Assembly: GCA_019454045.1 (NCBI GenBank)
Contig: SKCR01007777.1
Location: forward strand, 124,001-188,000
Reading direction: 5' to 3'
Length of the DNA stretch: 64,000 nt
Origin: Zanthoxylum bungeanum
Lineage: Eukaryota; Streptophyta; Magnoliopsida; Sapindales; Rutaceae
In this document: one piece after another, positions 45,108 to 56,978 of the stretch
Layout of the letters: every line of letters starts with the position of its first letter
Numbering within the stretch: the stretch's first letter is position 1
Translations under genes and position numbers: made by a program
Notes under the pieces: model-generated
Database searches by the model: none
What the model saw: only the letters and a program-made list of their open reading frames with translations
What the model was told of the DNA's origin: nothing

Positions 45108-48010
45108 ATCTCCCACTTGGCACGTAGCGAGTCACTCAAGTGTCCTACACCTGAACTATGTACGGTTCGCTCAAATTGCTGAGGAAAGGTTTTCGTCAGC
45201 GGATTTGTTTAATTATCGTCTGACGCGATTTACACGATCATCACATCGCCACGATGTATGATCCGAACGAATCAGATGATATAGAAGTATATATCTGGAT
45301 CGTCGATGAGACCTTTAATTCTTTAGCCTGTGCTGACGCCTAGCTCAGCTGCTAACAGAACTATATCTAATCTAATTAGATTTATTATCGATCCAAATGG
45401 CTTCTATTGCTGCCTCAGCTGCAGCAATAATCCGCATTTGTTGTTTATTCGGCAACAGTTATCTTGCTAGGAAGATTTCCAGCTCACTGTCCCTGTCAAA
45501 CTTTATAGTACCGCAGTATTTACCGGTTTGGAAACTTGCAGCAGTGATCCCAGTCACTTCAAGTTCTCCATCTCCATAGTTTAAGACAACATCTTTAGTT
45601 CTCTCAGATACTAACAGATGTTCTTAATCTTCAATCCAGTGACTATCACTTGGATTGACCCGATTGTGACTCCATATGCTCAAAGCGTATGAGACACCAA
45701 TACAAGTACATTTTAAATGTACAATTTCCCAGAGAGTGTTACCAACTCCAAATCTAGCCCAGTAGATCTTTATTCCTTGAATAAAGGTTGTTACTCCCCA
45801 GAATTCTACGGAGAATTTCTATTGAAAGAAATCCATGAAAGCCAAGCTTTCACCAATTGTTTTATGGGAATTTCATTGTCAGTGCCCTCTCCCACTAACC
45901 TCCTTATATACACAAGAATTATTTCGTTTTGAGTTAAATCATAAACCATTATGATTATTTCAAAACGTCAGTTCCAAGAACCCTATGCTTGCTTCAATCC
46001 AAACATGGATCGAATAATCCGCAAACCTTGTTTGTCGGTTATACAAAATCGTCAGAATGTTATAAACATTCTCCAAAAGGTTTCCTTTTCAGGAAAGCGA
46101 TTTTGATTGTAACTGACATATTTCATAAATGAAATATACAGTTATCAACAAGCATCTTCAAAATGGATTTACCATGGCAACAGGTAAAAGGTTGAACCGT
46201 TATTAACACAATGTTGATAACGATACCTTTCCGTCAAAAGCCTAGCTTTGTACGTTGGTATGTTGCCATCCATGTATGTCTTCCTTGAAGACGTTTAATG
46301 TACCATAGGCACAATGCCTTGTGGTACAACAACTAGTATCCAAAATAGTTGTTAAACATGGAATCCATTTCGATTCATGGCACTTTGCCATTATAGGGAG
46401 TCGATACCTCGTATCACTTCCTCTAAACGTAGTCAGTTGGTACACCTTATAAGATTGACATCTTATGAGGTTAGATCAGAAACCCATACCCTAGGTTGTT
46501 TTCTGACTCTATCGATCTACGAAGTTTCTTGTGTATTTGAAGATTAATGGTACAGATTCATCATTGATGAACTGTTTGTGTTCCATTAAGGACTTCGTGC
46601 CTTGAATAGTATTACTCCGATTTTCATCGAGTATCACTATCCTCCCACTGACCACTGCATATCGGTTCCTCTCAGGAAAACCGCATGGTGAGCAACAATC
46701 ACATTGTTCTCATGTGGGATTTATAAGTACTATACTTATGGTTTCCTTAGGATAACCTATATTGGCACTAATCCAATTTGGGTTCTTAGTTTGGTATCAT
46801 CCAAACTTTATGCCTGGCATACCCAAATTATAGGAATGAGAAACCCAGTTTCTTTCCCGTTCATATCCTATATGATATCTGTCAAACAGATTTATATGGA
46901 ACCTTATTCTAAATAAGTTTTGCACTGTTAATACATATCCTGTTTGAAGGAAATGATAGCTCAGAGCGACTCGTGATAAACCTTATCATGTCCAACAAAA
47001 TTCGGTTTTTGTTCGGACACACCGTCTAACTGACATGTCTCGTTTAATTGTGTCCTAGACAACAATGCCATAAATAAGTCTCTATTGATCAAATCAATTT
47101 GAGCTATTTATTTGTCATTTATATGTTTGAGATTTTATTATATTCAAAATATAAATTCTGTTATTTACATCTAATGTATTTATCTCAGTATCATCTTTAT
47201 ATAATAAAACACTTTAGTGTTTTAGAATATAAAGGTTCACCCGCAGTGGGTTAAACACTGATAAAGAGATAATGTTTCTAGTCAAACTAGTTACATTATA
47301 ACAGTTCCTAATTTAAGTACACACCCAAATGGTTCCTAAACTTAGGTATCTACGGTCGAAACAGCGACTTTCGTCCCGTTTCCGATTCGCAGAGGAATCT
47401 CAGCTTGAAGTCAGTATCCTGCTCAAAGCAGATTCTGAATATCAATACATATATTTTATGTACCACACTAAGTATTTAAAATCTAATTTCAATACTAGTG
47501 TGAACATAACTAAGACAAACATTTTAAAGTTAGAGCCTCGCCCTTTCTTTAATTCCTTCGTGTCTTCCATATCCAAATGGTAGTCACTTTGGGATATGTC
47601 AATTATCCTTTTCAATATTTTAGGAACCTTAGGCCAAGCCTTGGGTTTTTAGAATATCGAAACGATGTGCACCTCGTGCTACATGCCCAATTGCAAACTT
47701 TGACTTTATCTTCTCTAGAATAGTCAATTAATTCTCCAAGAATTATAAATTGCAATTTTAATACTTCTTAAATCAAAAAATTAGATTTATGACAAGTATA
47801 TTAAATTAAGCATTAAAGTCATCATCACATAAATCTTCCAAAGATTTTATGCTCTACTTATATTGCTTAATTTTGGGCTTAAGGTATAATAAGTTATTTT
47901 ATCAAATAAAGTAACCTATTATTTATTCCCAATTTGAAAATTAAATCATTTAAAATATTTTAATCCCAGATTATATTTTAAATATCCAACTTTTCAATTT
48001 CTTATCTTGA
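45108..48010 (-). pseudogene. Minus copia gag-pol remnant
   Basis: Reverse-strand copy of the same decayed gag-pol as copia-2: the stretch around 46242-46445 gives VFKEDIHGWQHTNV, the counterpart of copia-2 near 41090; protease remnant about 47060-47480; gag about 47560-48010. It shares the abnormal text of copia-2 where the reverse transcriptase should begin, so both derive from an already defective lineage. Polypurine tract at 45108-45120. Confidence 0.75.
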
Positions 48011-50846
48011 TTACAATAGTCCAACTATTTAATCAACGATTAGTGGTACTATATATATTATAATGATTATAATAGTCCAACTATATAATCAAATATAATC
48101 CAAATTAATTAACCTCAATTACATTGATTACTATAATCCAATTATAAAATCAACTGTAAACTGAAATTAATTAATTCAAATATATTGATTAATATAATCC
48201 AATTATATATAATCAAGTATAATACAGTCCAACTGTTTATTAAAACAACAATTTAAATATTAGTCTAACTAACATTTAATATAACGACGAAATAAATTAA
48301 ATGAGCGCGTTTAGCGAGTATTCGAACGAATGTTGCAAATTCAATACTTGCCTCCCACTATTTTTCGTCGAGCCTCTAACCCTCTGTCGAGTACTCGGGA
48401 AACCGTGTTTCCTAGTGGGCTAGGATCCCGTTAAATATCACACAATCTTGACTTTGGCCAACAAATTGTATGATAATTAACTAGGTAGATCTCGAAGATC
48501 AATTGGATCTCATCCAACTCCTAGATCCAGTAGGTGGACATCCAAGTCCCAAACATATATCTTATATATGCCTATACATCGAATGTATACCCTAACTTTT
48601 TCCTCTGAATCAACTAGGCCTTGGCTTTGGCACAACAAACCTAATGATCCCAGTCAAGCGCGGACCCATTGACATGGAAGCTTCGTAATCAATGTCAATG
48701 GACAAGAAGTGGTCTTGACTTTGGCCAACAAACCACAACTTGGACACGACACCGATATGGAACAAAGCCTCGTGATTAAAACACATCTTTGATGGACAAG
48801 GGCTTGACTTTGGCCAACAACCCCTGCCAATCTCGGATCTTGAGTAAGAATCACTCAATGGAAGGAAAAACGCATGATATTTAACGAGGGTTTTTCGCGT
48901 GCAAATTGGCTACCAATTTAATTATCTTTGTTAAGGTCTCATCATCATACACCCTTAAACATGCATTCTAATACATAATAAAGCGAGTATGAAAATAAAT
49001 AATAATGATATGCGGATGGATACTTTACACATTGATCCTAGATCAAATCTCTCCCTTTCTCACTCAAGCTAGCACTTGTACTACTTCTACCCGTTACACT
49101 ACACTTCTAAAGAAACCTCATATACATAGAGGGGAATAGGTGAGAAGAGAATACAAAGAGAATGAAGGTGATAAGGCTGGACACGCAGGTCCAATTTAAT
49201 AAATCGAATTTATTACAACAATTTCTAAAATTGCCCCACCCATCTAATATCCATCCGATATACATTATTCATGCATCACAACCATGTATTCACTCATATA
49301 AGCATGCTATCAATCAATCTAATCAAATTAATTAATCTGATAATTATGTGATCATCCAATGTTCAAACAACGATTTGATTTTGTTCGAGTCAAACTCGTT
49401 TTTGCGAATAAGTACTTAAAGTACGAATTCCCGAATTAAATTAAACTACACAATTAAATCCAATTCAATTTGTATTTAATTCTAATTCACTATTTAATTC
49501 CAAATTAAATATCACACTTTATTAATAAACCTTTTTCGACTTAAATTCCAAATTTAATCGCTACGGGTCTCAAAGCCCGATTAATATCCAATATTAATTT
49601 AATTAAAGTCTAATGGGCTTTTAATTAATTTCTTAAGGCGTGGTCTTTGGTCAACTCGGGTCAAACCCGCAACCAAAGTCCAATCCGGGATTTACCCCAT
49701 AAGCCTTTAAATTAATTTTGGCCCATTAGGCCCAATTAAATTACAAAGGTCCATTAGTTGCATTTGGGCTTTATGGTTAAGGTTTTGGGCCCAATTGGAT
49801 CCAATCCATTTGCCCCAAACCCAACTTGATAAAATCAAGCCCAATAGGCCCAATTACAACATTAGAAGCCCAAATCCAATTTAAGGCCTCAAATAATTAA
49901 ATTACATAAATCCAATTTAACAATTTAATTACTTAAAGTGCATTACATGATTAATCAACTAAATCAACATTTCCAAAACACTAAATTAGTCCAATTAATC
50001 ATACTCAATTTCATCATCACATGTCCAACACATTAAGATTAAAATCAAACCCATTACATGCTTACTTTGTTCTGGCAATGAGGTTAATTACATGTCCGAT
50101 TTGTTTCAATCCAATTAAAACCCAATTCGACATTAAATCAATATACCCTAATGATTTTCAACACATCCAATGTTTCAAAAAATCAAAATTCACCAAGAAC
50201 ACAAAGGGGCATAACTCTCGGCCAAGATAAGATTTTGGGCAAATTTGTTCCAAACCAAATTTGATCAAATTGATCCAACCAATCATCAATTAAAATACAT
50301 TCAAGCATACTTAATCATCCAATTTCATAATTGCATGCTCAAATCAATTTACCCAATTTCAAGTTTCATGACATACTTTCAAAATTGGGGAAATTTGTTC
50401 CAAACAATATTTAATCAAATTGATCCAACCAATCATCAATTAAACATGTATTAAGCATACTTAATCATCCAATTTCATAATTGCATGCTCAAATCATTTT
50501 ACCCAATTTAAAGTTTCATGACATACTTGGCAATTTGGGGATTTTTCGTCCAAATCGAATTCAATCCAATTGATTCCGCAATTGACGTTAAATCATCATC
50601 CCGAATGATTTCCAACACTTCCAATTGTCAAAAATCAAAAATCCCAAGACATAAAATCAATATCAATTTTCGGCCAAGGTAGCAATTTGGGGAAAAATTG
50701 ATCCAATCATATTTTCTTCAAATTGACATAATCAATCTTCAATACAAACACAATTAAGCATACAAATCCATCCAATTTCATTTATCATGCTCAAATTCAA
50801 GTTTGCCCAAATTTTAGCCCTAACATTTTTCATGCTTTTAACCTAA
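48011..50846 (-). other. Long 5' leader of the minus copia
   Basis: Noncoding. CTTGACTTTGGCCAACAA, the complement of the motif in copia-2, recurs at about 48447, 48714 and 48804. The AT-rich repeat stretch is at about 48000-48240. Confidence 0.75.
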
Positions 50847-50860
50847 GCTCTTGATGCCAT
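50847..50860 (-). other. Diverged primer-binding site (minus copia)
   Basis: On the minus strand ATGGCATCAAGAGC, against TGGTATCAGAGC elsewhere: one substitution and one inserted A. It sits directly beside the LTR. Confidence 0.8.
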
Positions 50861-52960
50861 TGTTGGAGTTTCTAGAGGTCCCAAGATCAAAACTCAAGCA
50901 TGAATCATAAGCGAATACAACGATTTAAGTGCGGAATACTTACATCGAGCGGTGGAGATGCGATTTGGCAACAAAAACGAACTGATTTCTTCACTGGTTT
51001 GGGCGTGAGCAGTCCACTGTCACAGCTCACTGCAGATTCGGTTTTGTGCTTCTGTTTTTGCTCCATTTTGATCAAGAAAAACGAGCTCCAAGCTTCATCA
51101 AAACGTTCCTTGCTCATGGGTATACTTCCCTTATCACCTTCGCATTGAACCCGGAGTGTGCTAGCACTCTTGTTTTGCCACAAAACACACTTGCTTCCCT
51201 CCATTTTCTTTTATCTTGTTCGGCAGTTCACTGCCTTTGCAAAAACCAGAAAATGTCGTGAGAGAGGGGAGAAGAAGAAGAGGAGAGAGAGGAGGGAAAG
51301 TGAAGTGTTGTGTGTATACGGTTTTGTGTTTTTACTTTATGCATCAAATGCATTTGAATTTCATTTGAAATTCATTTCAAACACATTTGGGTTTTAATTC
51401 CAAAAACACACACATCACCTTTTTAAATTCATTATATGCCATCATTACCTCTCTTTGAGAATAGAGACAATGTATCATCCCTCAAAGGTGACTAGATACA
51501 TCCATCATCTATTCGTGTCAAGTAATGAGATATCGCGATGTGATTTGCGGATTCCACCCGTTTCAAAATACGAATGTGTCCGCAAACACTTTCGGGCCCA
51601 AATTCGCTAATTCCGAATTAACTAATTTCCGTCGCGACGAGAATTAAATAATTACGCCTAGCGGAATTATTATTCACGTCGCTAACGAATTAATTCTAAA
51701 TTAATTCGCTCGCCCGAATTAAAATCTAATTTTATTCCGCGTCGAAATCTAATTTCGTTTAATATATCAAATATATTAATTCCTCGATTAATTCCAAATC
51801 AATGTTCTCTCTCTTCAATTGATATTTTATCCTAGATAAAATGTCTCCGAAATTAATCCCAGATTAATTCTCTCTCTCATCATATTAATCCCAGATTAAT
51901 ATAAGTGCGAGTCATACGTCATCGGTGAATCTTTGGGAAGCGACCCATGAGATCCCCGGATATGTTGGCAGTAAATACGGTCGTCGGTGTATCCGAATCA
52001 CGTACGTACCAAGTACTACGTTCTACCGATTTACGAGACAAGGTCGACTCCTAGCAAAGCACCAAGTCTTCCCAATTCTCCGGATATATTCTCATAAGAA
52101 TATTAAGATCTGTATCAAGCGTAGTATACCGTAGTATTGTGTATATCGGCCCAGTATCGGATAATCACGTGCTAGGGCTGGGGCTGGATAAGTGTCTGCC
52201 CCGTCCGAAAACACATATCGGATGTCTGGTAACATAGTCTCTATAATCGGATATACATGACCTGGTCACAATATCCCGATTGGTTGCGCAACACTCAAGA
52301 GCACTAGTACCGTATCCTGCGTGACATCATCTCCAAATGACTGAAGTGACACTTCCGTCTTGACATCACACCCAATACACTACGACTCTCTGATAAACCC
52401 AGAAGTGGTGTACTCAGAACCCGTTTTAAAGTCCCCTACCACCAAGACCAAAGTCTATCGATTATCGTAAGTATTAGCGATGTAAGTCTCAGGTTAAGAC
52501 TATACACACCTACCTTGATTTCGGCCTCCCATAGACACATAGTCATAATACCAATGGGATTCCGAGGGGTCTATCCAGAGCGAAGCTGTTTCCCGTACCA
52601 TCGGTGAAACACGACCTCCTATCGCACTTGCATAAGTATCCAATACTTATATATATGAGAACTATGCCGTTGTGCCCTCACAAACGCGCACAAGTGCAAT
52701 ACTAGCCTATTCCGCATTATCGATGTCCAGTCTCGATAATACTACGGCTAGGGATATTAATGATTAATCCTTCGTGGACTGATACTGTCTCATATCATCT
52801 CAGTCCGGAACTAATCATAGGGACCTCTCTTCATTTATATATCTATGGTGATCTAATCACAAATGATGAGAGTGCAATTTCTTTGTCACATAGTTAATTT
52901 GCTACAACAACACAATGATCTGTGCAAATAGTGACGCTATGGGTCATCATGTCCAAAACA
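50861..52960 (-). repeat. Minus copia 5' LTR
   Basis: Partner of 43005-45107. Ends (plus strand) GTCCAAAACA, with two extra A compared with the partner. Confidence 0.93.
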
Positions 52961-54269
52961 ATTATGACTAGGTCATGTATATCCGATTATAGAGACTAGT
53001 TTTACTAGACATCCGACATGTGCTTCGTTACGGGGCAGACCGATTTCCAGCCCCGGCCTAGCACGTGACTTCGATACTGGATCGCAATACACAATACTAC
53101 GTATACTACGCCTGACATAGATTATATATTCCAGAAGAATATTTCTGGAGAATTGTGGTAGGGCACCGTGCTTTGCTTTCTAGAAGCCAACCATGTCTTT
53201 GTCAATCGGTAAGCACGTGTACGAGGTACGCCACGTATCGGATTTAATCCGTGACCGTATTTCTGCCAACATATCCAGGGATCTCTTGAGTCGCTTCCCA
53301 AAGATTCACCGATGACAGTGATTTAATTAGATAATCTGGGATTAATAAGAGAGATAATTAATCTGGGATTAATTAAGAGAGAGAAAATTCATCTGGGATT
53401 AATGAGGTATTATTTAATCTTGGATTATTAAATGTGTTTGGAAGAGAGAGAACGCGATTAATTTGGAATTAATCGGTAAAATAAATTTAATAGTTAAATT
53501 TGATTTTTCTATTTAATTTAAATTTATTCGTATGGGCTAAAATTAATATATCGGATATATTAATATGAATTGAATTTCATTACGAAATAAAAGTTGGACT
53601 TTAATGCGAACGAGCGAATTAATTTAGAATTAATTCGTAGACGACATTCGTAATTATATTTGCAAGGCATTGTTATTTAATTAAATTAGATTTATTATTT
53701 AGCGACGAAAGTTCGTTTAATCGAATTAAACGGAACCGAGCCGCGGCAAATGTTCGTAGAGACATTTGAATTTTGAATTCAAATGTGGGGCCCACATCAC
53801 ATGTGGTAGTTGGGAGGGTAGTTGGCATTTATGCCAAGCCACCCACCATCCAACTACCTTGGAATTGTTTGGTTGAAACCATTTACCCAACTATCTTGTT
53901 TAGGTAAAAGGGTAAATTGGTTTTACCTAAAACATTTCTCTCTCTCTTCACTTGTGTATGCATCACACAAATACAACACTGAACAAAATGAAACCCTAGA
54001 AACCTCTCAAATGGGCGTGAATGGCATTCTCTTCTTCACTTTGATTTTGTTGCAATTTCAAAGGAGCTAGCACTTCACAAATCAACTAAGGTGATAGGGA
54101 AACTAACTCAAAGCATGGAATCAACACAAAGATTGGATCTTGGAGATCTCTTATCAAAAATTTTAAAAGCTCAAATCCATTCAATGTAAGTATTTCCGCA
54201 ACTTATTTTGAATTTATGAACATGTTTTCATGCTTATTAGATCCTTGGCATGTTCTAGGAACACTAACA
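52961..54269 (+). repeat. copia-2 3' LTR, right part
   Basis: Resumes at ATTATGACTAGG, the host text after 43004. Ends ACACTAACA, then GTCAG. Many small indels up to about 53350, few beyond. The hairpin at about 53812-53866 matches the 5' LTR. Confidence 0.9.
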
Positions 54270-54528
54270 GTCAGGACCCTAGATCTTTGAGTCTTTTCTT
54301 CTATTTTCCTTAGTATTTCCTTTTGAGTCTGTTTTTATTTTAATTAGAAAATCCACATTCAACCAACCAAAAGCAATCAATTCCCTCTCCATATAATTAG
54401 ATACATGTAAATAAATAGTATCAATAATTAATAACAATAGTAGGAATTAAGTCCTCGTGGGATCGATATTTTTATACTACTTGAACGATACGTGCGCTTG
54501 CATTATACGCGTGTGAATGCACCGGTCA
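54270..54528 (+). repeat. Athila-like element 3' LTR, right part
   Basis: Resumes with GTCAG then GACCCTAGATCTTTGAGTC, matching 29008-29262, and ends GCACCGGTCA. Confidence 0.93.
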
Positions 54529-55540
54529 AGAGACATTCTTTTATTTTATCTTATTGCTGCTGTTTTTGATCTTAGATTTAAATTAGAAGGTTTGAATAGT
54601 GCTTTACAAGCTTACTATGGTTATTTAGGAATATTAGAAGAAATTGATATTACAAGAATAATGACGAAATTAAGAAATGATTTAATTGATTTATTTAATG
54701 ATTATATTGTAAGATATAACTTAGGAACATTAGGTGAATCTAGTAGTATCGAACCGGTAATTCAAACAAGACTTAACGCAGGGGATCGTTGGTTATTGCA
54801 ATGAAATAAAAAACTAGGGATACGACAACTAATGACCCCGAATTAGATAATTATTTATCTACAAATTTCGAGTTCCCTACTAAAATTTTATTTAGTAAAA
54901 GTTTTTAAAATCCTTGACTGGTGGAACCGACATCAAAATATATATCATATTTTATCAATTATTGTTAAAGAGATATTGGCAGCACCTATTTCCACCATTG
55001 CGGTTGAGCAAGCCTTCAGCTTGGGAGGCAATATATTGGAAGCTAGATAATCTTCATTACATCCAAGCACTCTAGAAGTAACAGCTTGTGTGGATGATTA
55101 GACTCGAGCTGATCTAAGAAAACAAGAAGATGCCCCCGATGATTTTGAAGATCTGTTTGATAATACATCTGCAACAACAAGTGCAAGCGGAACCGGAGCT
55201 GAAGGATCAACTGATAATGATGATTGATAATTGTAAAATTGTAAATTTACAAAGGGTAAATGTCTTAAAATTGTAATGGAACTACGTGAGCTTTGATTCC
55301 TCTCACCCCTGGAGGATACGTAGGCAACTTAAATTTTTAAAAATTTAAGCTCAAGCTCTTCAATGTAGTAATTTTATTTATTTATAAATTAAATTAATCT
55401 CATTTATTTTAATTTATTTTCGAATTTTTTTTAAAAAAAGTTCGGAATCGAACCGGTCGGTTCCGGTTCGGTTCAAGGTTCCGGTTCCACACTTTTGGAA
55501 CCAGAAACCGACCGGTTCGGTTCGGTTCCGGCCGGGTCTA
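54529..55540 (+). pseudogene. hAT piece 4: C-terminal dimerisation domain and 3' end
   Basis: Resumes in frame after AGAGA with DILLFYLIAAVFDLRFK. After stops at 54802 and near 54836 it gives IVKEILAAPISTIAVEQAFS and HPSTLEVTACVDD (about 54960-55100), the hAT C-terminal dimerisation domain. A TAG at 55050 and another at 55099 break it. The coding end is TGA at 55225. From 55440 the GGTTCC/AACCGG subterminal repeats mirror those at 5608-5690. The element ends about 55540 against a truncated copia LTR. Confidence 0.9.
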
Positions 55541-56890
55541 TTAACAGGTTCTGTGTACGCCTCTTATGGGTTTATTGAGAATCGTAGTGTATTGGGTGTG
55601 ATGTCAAGATGGAAGTATTACTTCAGTCATATGGAGATGATGACCACACAGGGATACAGAACTGGATCTCTAATATGTTGCAACTATCGGGATAATATGA
55701 CAAGGTCATGATTATCCGATTAAAGAGACTAGTTGCTAGTGATCTGATATATGCTTCGTACGGGGCAGACACAATTCCAGCCCCAAGTCTAGCATGTGAC
55801 ATCCCATACTGGATCGTAATAAGCAATACTTAGTATACTATGTCTGTTATAGATTATGTATTCCTTAAAAGAATATTTCTGGAGAATTGGGTAGGCACGG
55901 TGTTTTGCTAGAAGCCAACCATGTCTTGTATATCTGTAAGAACGTGGTACTGGGTACGCACGTGTTCGGATAATCTGACGACCAGATTTACTGCAACATA
56001 TCCAGGGATCTCATGGGTCGCTTCCCAAAGATTTACCGATGACGTTTGACTCGAACAGAATTAATCTGGGATTAATTATAAGAGAGAGAATTAATTTAGG
56101 ATTAATTATGATAAGAATTTATCTGGGATAAAATTCGTTTAAGAGAGAGAAAGAACATTAATTTGGAATTAATCAATTAAATAATATATTCAATATATTA
56201 ATTGCAATTAGATTTCTATGAGGAATTAAAATTGGATTTTAATTTGGGCGAACGAATTAATTTAGAATTAATTCGTAAGCGACTTTAATAATGTTGCCAC
56301 GGAAAATTCATTAATTCGGAATTAAATGAACCCGAGCCTGAGCGAAGTTGCGCGTTGAGATTGTTCGACTTAAATTCGGAATTTACAAGTGGTGGAACCC
56401 ACTTGACTTACATCACACTTTTGCCTTGTGATGGAAGTGGTTGAAATGGAGTGTAAGCATTAGATTGCTTATTAAACATTCTAAACAATCTCTACAAACT
56501 TTACATTATTTTATTCATTTGGAATGACATTTACCTAATTGGATTTTTGGTAAAAGGTAATTGGATTTTGGAAATCAATTACACAACACAAAAAAATTGA
56601 AATCTCTCACTCTCTCAACCACCAAAGCTGAGAGCCTCTCTTCTCCTCTTTGAAGTTTTGCTTCAAAATTTCTTCTTGCTAGCACAACAATGAGTCATTC
56701 AAGGTGTTAGGAAAACAAATCCTTGAGTTTGGAACACAAAGAAAAGGCTTGGAGCTTTTCTTCTTCACCAAAAAGTTTTGAACTTCATACATCCATCCAA
56801 CCGATCAATGTAAGTTTTTTTCGCAACTCCTTTTAGTATTCACACTAATCACGACTTAGATGATCCTTGACATGTTCTAGGAACCCAACA
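55541..56890 (+). repeat. copia-1 3' LTR, truncated at its start
   Basis: Begins TTAACAGGTTCTGTGTACG, equal to position 3551 of the 5' LTR, so its first 519 bp are missing. Ends CCCAACA followed by GAATA. Confidence 0.9.
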
Positions 56891-56978
56891 GAATAAGGTT
56901 GAAAGTGAGAAATTTGGACATGTTGCAGTGGCAGATGCAACAAAAGCTTACTCAGATGGAGGATATGAGTCTACAGAC
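56891..56978 (+). pseudogene. Old Ty1/copia gag, piece 3
   Basis: NKVESEKFGHVAVADATKAY followed by SDGGYEST continues the gag after the zinc knuckle at 3010, matching the acidic GYESAD stretch at the end of plant copia Gag. It is cut at 56979 by a minus-strand LTR. This piece proves that the two sides of copia-1 were once adjacent. Confidence 0.8.

Larger units (their letters stand above)
43005..52960 (-). mobile_element. Minus-strand copia element, full length, TSD ATTAT/CTTAT
   Basis: LTRs 43005-45107 and 50861-52960 (about 2.1 kb) are nearly identical. The host LTR text reads GGGATATTATGAC where intact; here CTTAT precedes and ATTAT follows the element, a target duplication with one mismatch. 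On the minus strand the order is 5' LTR (right), primer site, leader, decayed gag-pol, polypurine tract, 3' LTR (left). Youngest insertion of the nest by its LTR identity. Confidence 0.9.
34560..54269 (+). mobile_element. copia-2: Ty1/copia element, TSD GTCAG, with a nested minus-strand copia
   Basis: 5' LTR 34560-36344; 3' LTR 42310-43004 plus 52961-54269; GTCAG at 34555-34559 and 54270-54274. tRNA-iMet primer site, a 2.4-kb leader, decayed gag-pol and the polypurine tract AAAGTGGGAGAT are present. Same family as copia-3. Internal coding is riddled with stops and frameshifts. Confidence 0.92.
27420..54528 (+). mobile_element. Athila-like non-autonomous LTR element (gag only) carrying a LOG-like gene, TSD AGAGA
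   Basis: LTRs start TGATGA and end CACCGGTCA. AGAGA is duplicated at 27415-27419 and 54529-54533. A tRNA-Asp primer site follows the 5' LTR and a polypurine tract GGTTTGGGGGTG precedes the 3' LTR, as in Athila-type gypsy elements. The internal region is only 3.9 kb: a Gag-like frame, a LOG-like gene and 3' noncoding sequence, with no protease, reverse transcriptase or integrase. That fits a TR-GAG-type element moved in trans. Its 3' LTR is split by copia-2. Confidence 0.9.
5600..55540 (+). mobile_element. hAT transposon (Ac/RICESLEEPER-like), split into four pieces over 50 kb
   Basis: Four blocks (5600-6133, 10675-11432, 26911-27419, 54529-55540) read in order as one hAT element of about 2.8 kb: GGTTCC/CCGG-rich subterminal repeats, a TATA box and leader, BED zinc finger, catalytic region, and C-terminal dimerisation domain. 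Each gap is an LTR element with its own 5-bp target duplication, and the coding text resumes at the exact base after each. Both ends carry AACCGG/GGTTCC motifs (about 5608-5690 and 55440-55535), as is usual for hAT subterminal regions. I cannot define clean terminal inverted repeats or the 8-bp duplication. To the right of the element most of copia-1 is missing. Confidence 0.85.
3032..56890 (+). mobile_element. copia-1: Ty1/copia element, target GAATA, carrying 48 kb of later insertions
   Basis: The 5' LTR starts TGTTGGACAA at 3032 and the 3' LTR ends CCCAACA at 56890. GAATA stands on both sides (3027-3031 and 56891-56895), and the same old gag continues across it, so these two ends belong to one insertion. 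What is left of the element itself is the 5' LTR, a primer-binding site, about 700 bp of leader, and the right part of the 3' LTR. All of gag-pol and the first 519 bp of the 3' LTR are gone. A hAT transposon and its own nested insertions fill the middle. Confidence 0.9.
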
